Shown: piece after piece, positions 60,081 to 64,000 of the stretch
Numbering within the stretch: position 1 is the stretch's first letter
How the letters are laid out: every line of letters begins with the position of its first letter
DNA from: Geodermatophilus sp. DSM 45219
GTDB lineage: Bacteria; Actinomycetota; Actinomycetes; Mycobacteriales; Geodermatophilaceae
DNA: 64,000 nucleotides
Direction: 5' to 3'
Assembly: GCF_900104025.1 (NCBI RefSeq)
Contig: NZ_FNIQ01000003.1
Coordinates: 744,001-808,000 of the forward strand
Notes under the pieces: generated by a model
Databases searched by the model: none
The model's input: the letters and a program-made list of their open reading frames with translations, nothing else
Told to the model about the DNA's origin: nothing
Program-made: the position numbers and the translations under genes

Positions 60081-61184
60081 TCACGCCCGGATGATCGCCG
60101 CCACCGGACCGCCGCCCGACGGGCCCTGGTGCACCGCGGCCACCGACACGAACACCGCCGGGTCGCCGGTCACCGACGCGGCCACGCCGCCGACCGTCGC
60201 CTTGATCTGCCGGTGCCAGAAGACGTCGGAGTCGTCGAGCATCGCGTTGCGCCGCCCGCGGACGTAGCCGGTCGGGTCGGCCTCGCACTTGAGGAAGACG
60301 TTGACCAGCCGGTCGCCGAGGTCGCTCGGGTGCGGCCGCTCGGGCAGCTCGAGGCCGGCATCGCGGATGGCGTTCCAGATGCCGTCCTGGTCCAGCGCGT
60401 CGCGCATCACCGAGTGGCCGATCCGGTAGGCCCCGCCGTGCCCGCGCGCGTTGCCGACGACGACGATCTGCGCCCGGTCCAGCTCCACGCCCGACGAGCA
60501 CGAGGCCACCGCGCTGAACAGTGACAGGTCCCGCATGACCTGCTCCTGCGTCGGCATCCCGATCTCGCCCAGCGCCACCGCGATCCCCAGCGCCGTCGTC
60601 CCGTTGGACAGGTCCATCGAGCCGTGTGGCTCGTCGTAGTAGGTGTCCTTGCCGCGGGCCTTGGCGTCGCGGATGGTCTCGATGGTCAGCAGCGGCGTCT
60701 TGGTCTGCACGTAGTGGACGTCGGCGGGGTCGGTGATCCCGGCCTCGGCCATCGCCCGGCGCACGCCCTCGGCGACCTTCTCCACCATCGCGATGCGGCC
60801 GATGTCCTCGGGCAGCAGGACGTCGCTCATCGCGTACCCGACGGTCAGCCGCGGCTCGTCGGTCTCCTCGACGGCGTCCTCCGGCAGCGTGGCGAAGACC
60901 GTCGCGTGCGGGCTGATGACGCCGTCCGTGCCGCCCGACCACACGATCGGGATCTCCCCGACCTCCTCCTTGGACCGCGTGCCCCTCTCGAGCAGCACCT
61001 CGCGGAAGGCCCGGTCGGCGATGATCCGCGTGTAGTCGTTGACCCCGCCGTTGCCCTCGGTCTTCCCGATGACGGCCACGACCCGGTCGGCCTCCATCAC
61101 GCCGTCGTCGATGAGCCTGGCGAGCTCGGAGGCGTCGCTGACGTTGTGCAGCGGGATCTTGCGGACCTCGATCGGTGCGGGCAC
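60081..61184 (-). CDS. Ring-opening amidohydrolase, barbiturase/cyanuric acid hydrolase family
   Basis: A 367-residue member of the cyanuric acid hydrolase/barbiturase family, a rare three-fold repeated fold with one Ser-Lys pair per repeat. Signature pieces are [63 protein letters not shown] and [14 protein letters not shown]. Substrate type is not fixed by motifs, but the setting (carbamate kinase adjacent; nucleobase permease and molybdenum hydroxylase nearby) favours barbiturate, opened to ureidomalonate. GTG 61184 has AGGAGGAG upstream and lies 11 bases after the carbamate kinase stop. Confidence 0.92.
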   Translation of the reverse strand: MPAPIEVRKIPLHNVSDASELARLIDDGVMEADRVVAVIGKTEGNGGVNDYTRIIADRAFREVLLERGTRSKEEVGEIPIVWSGGTDGVISPHATVFATLPEDAVEETDEPRLTVGYAMSDVLLPEDIGRIAMVEKVAEGVRRAMAEAGITDPADVHYVQTKTPLLTIETIRDAKARGKDTYYDEPHGSMDLSNGTTALGIAVALGEIGMPTQEQVMRDLSLFSAVASCSSGVELDRAQIVVVGNARGHGGAYRIGHSVMRDALDQDGIWNAIRDAGLELPERPHPSDLGDRLVNVFLKCEADPTGYVRGRRNAMLDDSDVFWHRQIKATVGGVAASVTGDPAVFVSVAAVHQGPSGGGPVAAIIRA

Positions 61185-61195
61185 GGGAACTCCTC

Positions 61196-62143
61196 CTACG
61201 AGGCGGTGAGGACGGTGCCGACGTCGCCGGTCACGGCGTCGGCGATGAACTGCAGGGACGTGACGACGGCACGGGCGCCGCCCCCGTCCACGAAGCGGAG
61301 GGCCGCCTCGACCTTGGGCCCCATCGAGCCGCGGGCGAACTCGCCGGCCGCCGCGTGCGCGCGCAGCTCGGCGGGGGTGACCCGGCCCAGCGGCCGGGCG
61401 GCGGGCGTGCCGTACCCGACGAGCACGTTCGGGACGTCGGTCGCGATCACCAGCGTCGCGGCGTCCAGCTCGCGGGCCAGCAGGGCGGCGGTGAGGTCCT
61501 TGTCGACGACGGCCTCCACGCCCCGCAGCGCCCCGCCGGTGCCGTCGTCCACCACCGGGACGCCGCCCCCGCCGGCGCAGACGACGACGAACCCGGCCGT
61601 GAGCAGCGCCTCGACCGCCGGCACGTCGACCACTCCCTTCGGGTCGGGCGAGGCGACCACCCGCCGCCAGCCGCGCTCGCCGCGGTCCTCCCACACCTGC
61701 CCGTGCGCCATGGAGCGCTCGGCCTGCTCGCGGGGGAGGAAGCGGCCGACCGGCTTGGACGGCTCGCGGAAGTGCGGGTCGTCGGCGTCGACGACCGTGC
61801 GGGTGACCAGGACGGCGGTGCGCTGCGGCAGCCCGCGGCCGGCGAGGGCGGCGTCCAGCTCGTCGGCCAGCGTGAAGCCGATGGTCGCCTGGGTCTGGGC
61901 CACGCACCAGTCCAGCGGCACCGGCGGGACCTCGTGCGCGGCCAGCTCGTTCTTGACGAGCAGGTTGCCCACCTGCGGCCCGTTGCCGTGCGTGAGCACG
62001 ACCTGGACGCCGGTGGCCACGACTGCGGCGACGTGCGGGCAGGCGGCGGCGATCGCGTCGCGCTGGGCGCCGGGGGTGGCGGAGCCGTCCGGGCCGGTCA
62101 TCGCGTTGCCCCCGAGGGCGATGACGACGCGGCCGGGGGTCAC
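61196..62143 (-). CDS. arcC: Carbamate kinase
   Basis: A 315-residue carbamate kinase: [60 protein letters not shown] and [15 protein letters not shown] are the full family set. It makes ATP and carbamate from carbamoyl phosphate and ADP. No arginine deiminase or ornithine carbamoyltransferase gene is nearby; instead barbiturase follows directly and fdrA/DUF1116 lie 6 kb away. This suggests its carbamoyl phosphate comes from a ureido compound. GTG 62143 follows a leaderless-type TAGGGT. Confidence 0.95.
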   Translation of the reverse strand: MTPGRVVIALGGNAMTGPDGSATPGAQRDAIAAACPHVAAVVATGVQVVLTHGNGPQVGNLLVKNELAAHEVPPVPLDWCVAQTQATIGFTLADELDAALAGRGLPQRTAVLVTRTVVDADDPHFREPSKPVGRFLPREQAERSMAHGQVWEDRGERGWRRVVASPDPKGVVDVPAVEALLTAGFVVVCAGGGGVPVVDDGTGGALRGVEAVVDKDLTAALLARELDAATLVIATDVPNVLVGYGTPAARPLGRVTPAELRAHAAAGEFARGSMGPKVEAALRFVDGGGARAVVTSLQFIADAVTGDVGTVLTAS

Positions 62144-62149
62144 CCGGCG

Positions 62150-62178
62150 ACCCTAGCCGGAAGTGCCTTAGTGGTGAA
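62150..62178 (-). promoter_or_regulatory. Leaderless promoter of carbamate kinase-barbiturase operon
   Basis: On the minus strand TAGGGT (plus 62150-62155) ends six bases before GTG 62143, and TTCACC (62173-62178) lies 17 bases upstream as a -35 element. This is the best complete example of the leaderless promoter form in the window. Confidence 0.6.
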
Positions 62179-62291
62179 GTACTCGGCGCTGTGACTGCGG
62201 ACAGTGACGCACTGGAAACTGGGCGTGGCTCGCGGGACACTGCGGATGAGGACGGCCCGCGCGGGCCGCTGCCCCGAGACGATGGGGAGAC

Positions 62292-63500
62292 ATGACGCAC
62301 TCTGCGCACCAGGGCGCTACCGGCGTCCTCGCCCGGATCGCCGACGACCCGTGGGTGACCTGGCTGTTGGAGACGGCGCGCGAACGGGTCGGCACCGACG
62401 TCGCCTACCTCGCGGACTTCGCCGACGGAGCGCAGCAGGTGCGGGTCGTGGCGGGGAACGTGGCGGCGCTCCCGGTGGCCGTCGGGACGTCCGTGCCGCT
62501 GCGGGACTCCTTCTGCGTCCGGGTCCTGTCGGGGCTGCTGCCGCCGGTGGTGACCGCGGCCAGCCGGACGTCGGGCACCCGCGACCTGCCGGTGACCGCG
62601 GACCTGGGCATCGGGTCCTACGTCGGGGCACCCGTCCGGGGAGCGGGCGGGCGCCCCCTGGGGATGCTGTGCTGCCTGGGCCGCGGCGACGGCGTGGGAC
62701 TCGACTCGGACTCGGCGCGCTTCGTCGAGTTCCTCGCCGACCTGATCAGCCAGCGGCTCGGTTCCCTGGACGACGCAGCGCAGGTGCGCGAGCGGTTCAT
62801 CGCCGAGCTGCCCGGACGCGGCCTGCACCCTGTCTTCCAGCCGATCGTCGAGGTCGACGGCGGGCGGGTGGTCGGCTACGAGGCGCTGACCCGCTTCGCG
62901 GGGGCGGACACCGCGACGGTCTTCGCCGAGGCGGCGCTCAGCGGCCAGGGCGTGGCGCTCGAGCGGGTGGCGCTGGAGACGGCGCTGGCCGCGGTCGACC
63001 GGCACCACCCGGCCGTGCCGGTGACGATCAACCTCTCGCCGGACGCGCTCCTCGAGCCGGACGTCGTCGACCTGTTGCTGGAGACGCGCCCCGGTGTGGT
63101 GGGTGTCGAGATCACCGAGCACCGTCCGGTGACGGACTACGCGGCGCTCCGCCGGGTGCGGGAGCTCCTCCGTGAGGGGGGCTGCCTCGTGAGCATCGAC
63201 GACGCGGGCGCCGGTTACGCGTCGCTGCGGCACGTGCTCCGCCTGCGGCCGGACACCGTCAAGCTCGACGCGGCCATCGTCAGCGGGGTGCACACCGACC
63301 CCGCCCGCCAGGCGCTGGTCACCGCGCTGGTGCGCTTCGCGGCGGACATCGGCGCCACCGTGGTGGCCGAGGGCGTGGAGCTGGCCGATGAGCGGGACCT
63401 GCTGGCCGCCCGGGGCGTCCGGTACGGGCAGGGCTGGCTGTGGGGGCGGCCGGGACCGCTGCCCTCGGCCGGGAACCCGGAGGGGACGCCGTTCCGCTGA
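62292..63500 (+). CDS. GAF-EAL protein, cyclic-di-GMP phosphodiesterase (paralogue 3)
   Basis: A 402-residue two-domain protein: GAF about 20-155, EAL about 175-395. The catalytic set is complete: [48 protein letters not shown] and GQGWLWG. It is more diverged from the other two GAF-EAL proteins than they are from each other, especially in the GAF part ([15 protein letters not shown]). ATG 62292 has GGGGAG upstream. It converges on the PHP-family gene. Confidence 0.92.
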   Translation: MTHSAHQGATGVLARIADDPWVTWLLETARERVGTDVAYLADFADGAQQVRVVAGNVAALPVAVGTSVPLRDSFCVRVLSGLLPPVVTAASRTSGTRDLPVTADLGIGSYVGAPVRGAGGRPLGMLCCLGRGDGVGLDSDSARFVEFLADLISQRLGSLDDAAQVRERFIAELPGRGLHPVFQPIVEVDGGRVVGYEALTRFAGADTATVFAEAALSGQGVALERVALETALAAVDRHHPAVPVTINLSPDALLEPDVVDLLLETRPGVVGVEITEHRPVTDYAALRRVRELLREGGCLVSIDDAGAGYASLRHVLRLRPDTVKLDAAIVSGVHTDPARQALVTALVRFAADIGATVVAEGVELADERDLLAARGVRYGQGWLWGRPGPLPSAGNPEGTPFR

Positions 63501-63507
63501 CGGGGCC

Positions 63508-64000
63508 TCAGCGGCGCCAGAAGTCGAAGGCGTCCCGCCCCGGACGGAAGCCGGCGGCCTCGACGACGTCCACCGCGAGGTCGAAGTGCTGGCCGACGAC
63601 GGCCGGCTGGTGGGCGTCGCTGCCGAAGCTGACCGCCTCGCCGCCCTCCTCGTGGAACCAGCGCACCTGGTCGACCGAGGCCAGCGGGCTGGTCGTGTTC
63701 ACCTCGAGCGCCCGGCCGGTGCCGGCGAGCGCGCGGAACACCGCCCGGTACTCCTCCTCGTAGTCCTTCTCCGCGTACCGGTCGCTGCCGCCCGGCCAGT
63801 AGCGGCGCGGGAAGTCGACGTGCGCCAGCACCTGGAAGACGTCGCTGCCCTCCACCATGTCGACGACCTCGGCCAGGTAGCGGCGCATCGTCGTGTCGGG
63901 GTCGGGATAGAGCAGCCGGCCGACGCCGTAGAGCCGGCCGTCGTGGCTGAGCGAGTGCAGCGAGCCGAGCACCCGGTCGACCGGGGAGTCGCGCAGGTAC
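63508..64000 (-). CDS. PHP-family phosphoesterase, histidinol-phosphatase-like (5' partial)
   Basis: The frame is open through the right edge of the window, so only the C-terminal about 163 residues are visible. [15 protein letters not shown] (metal His), ALEVNTTSP and [28 protein letters not shown] are PHP-domain blocks of the HisK-type histidinol phosphatase group. It would remove phosphate from a small molecule using a di- or tri-metal centre. The N-terminal metal motif (HxH) lies outside. The reported start is the window edge, not a start codon. Confidence 0.87.
   Translation of the reverse strand, partial: YLRDSPVDRVLGSLHSLSHDGRLYGVGRLLYPDPDTTMRRYLAEVVDMVEGSDVFQVLAHVDFPRRYWPGGSDRYAEKDYEEEYRAVFRALAGTGRALEVNTTSPLASVDQVRWFHEEGGEAVSFGSDAHQPAVVGQHFDLAVDVVEAAGFRPGRDAFDFWRR

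Noticed and set aside
60081-63293. 1070-codon minus-strand frame that seems to fuse barbiturase to upstream sequence
   Set aside because: Only residues from GTG 61184 onward match the family; the rest is antisense to the carbamate kinase region and the GAF-EAL gene. A strong AGGAGGAG precedes 61184.
1-64000. tRNA, rRNA, insertion sequences and CRISPR arrays
   Set aside because: I looked for transposase-like frames, tRNA-like cloverleaf segments and regularly spaced repeats and saw none that I could support.

Overview
This is very GC-rich DNA with dense gene packing and frequent four-base GTGA/ATGA stop-start overlaps. Start codons are often GTG, and many genes are leaderless, with a TAnnnT hexamer six or seven bases before the start. 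Together these point to an actinomycete. The GAF-EAL proteins, F420/mycofactocin-type oxidoreductases, a c-di-AMP riboswitch ahead of a cell-wall lytic gene and a spore-pigment-like type II polyketide cluster would fit Geodermatophilaceae or relatives; that placement is inference.

Layout. 1-4433: end of a peptide ABC transporter operon with a GntR/FCD regulator and a gamma-glutamyltransferase-like hydrolase. 4446-10143: housekeeping and accessory genes (AlkZ-like protein, DUF1707 protein, MarR with a divergent ABC exporter, VOC protein, nuclease-fold protein). 10164-12699: SGNH hydrolase, sortase and an LPxTG/PKD surface protein. 12936-16605: reductase, GAF-EAL phosphodiesterase, LLM flavin oxidoreductase and a secreted transglycosylase under a c-di-AMP riboswitch. 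17380-31228: one long minus-strand type II PKS operon of the whiE/spore-pigment class. It carries its own acetyl-CoA carboxylase (fused AccDA, BCCP, AccC), ACP, aromatase, cupin, KS-alpha, CLF, SchA/CurD-like protein, an unusual triple-SchA/CurD-FAD monooxygenase fusion, P450 and TcmI-type cyclases. Two response regulators with degenerate receivers (31592-33247) are transcribed away from it. 33549-40994: redox enzymes, MarR, a second GAF-EAL protein, a serine hydrolase, a redoxin gene interrupted by TAG, and an SDR.

41.0-45.6 kb is visibly AT-richer and looks acquired. It holds a Vsr-type nuclease, a C5 cytosine methyltransferase, a GHKL (MutL/Hsp90-type) ATPase and a Rossmann methyltransferase-like protein, a compact candidate defence module. 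45.6-54.75 kb and 60.1-62.1 kb look like two halves of one catabolic system: an NCS2 uracil-type permease, a three-subunit molybdenum hydroxylase with CoxG, FdrA and a DUF1116/YlbE protein, then a barbiturase-family ring-opening amidohydrolase and carbamate kinase. Read together, they suggest oxidative pyrimidine breakdown through barbiturate, with carbamoyl-phosphate formed from the ureido product and ATP recovered by carbamate kinase. Between the halves lie a DUF2470 protein and rpsD sharing a DtxR/IdeR-like box, an SDR/TetR pair, a Dabb protein and a soluble chemoreceptor with reversed domain order. The window ends with a third GAF-EAL protein and a truncated PHP-family hydrolase.
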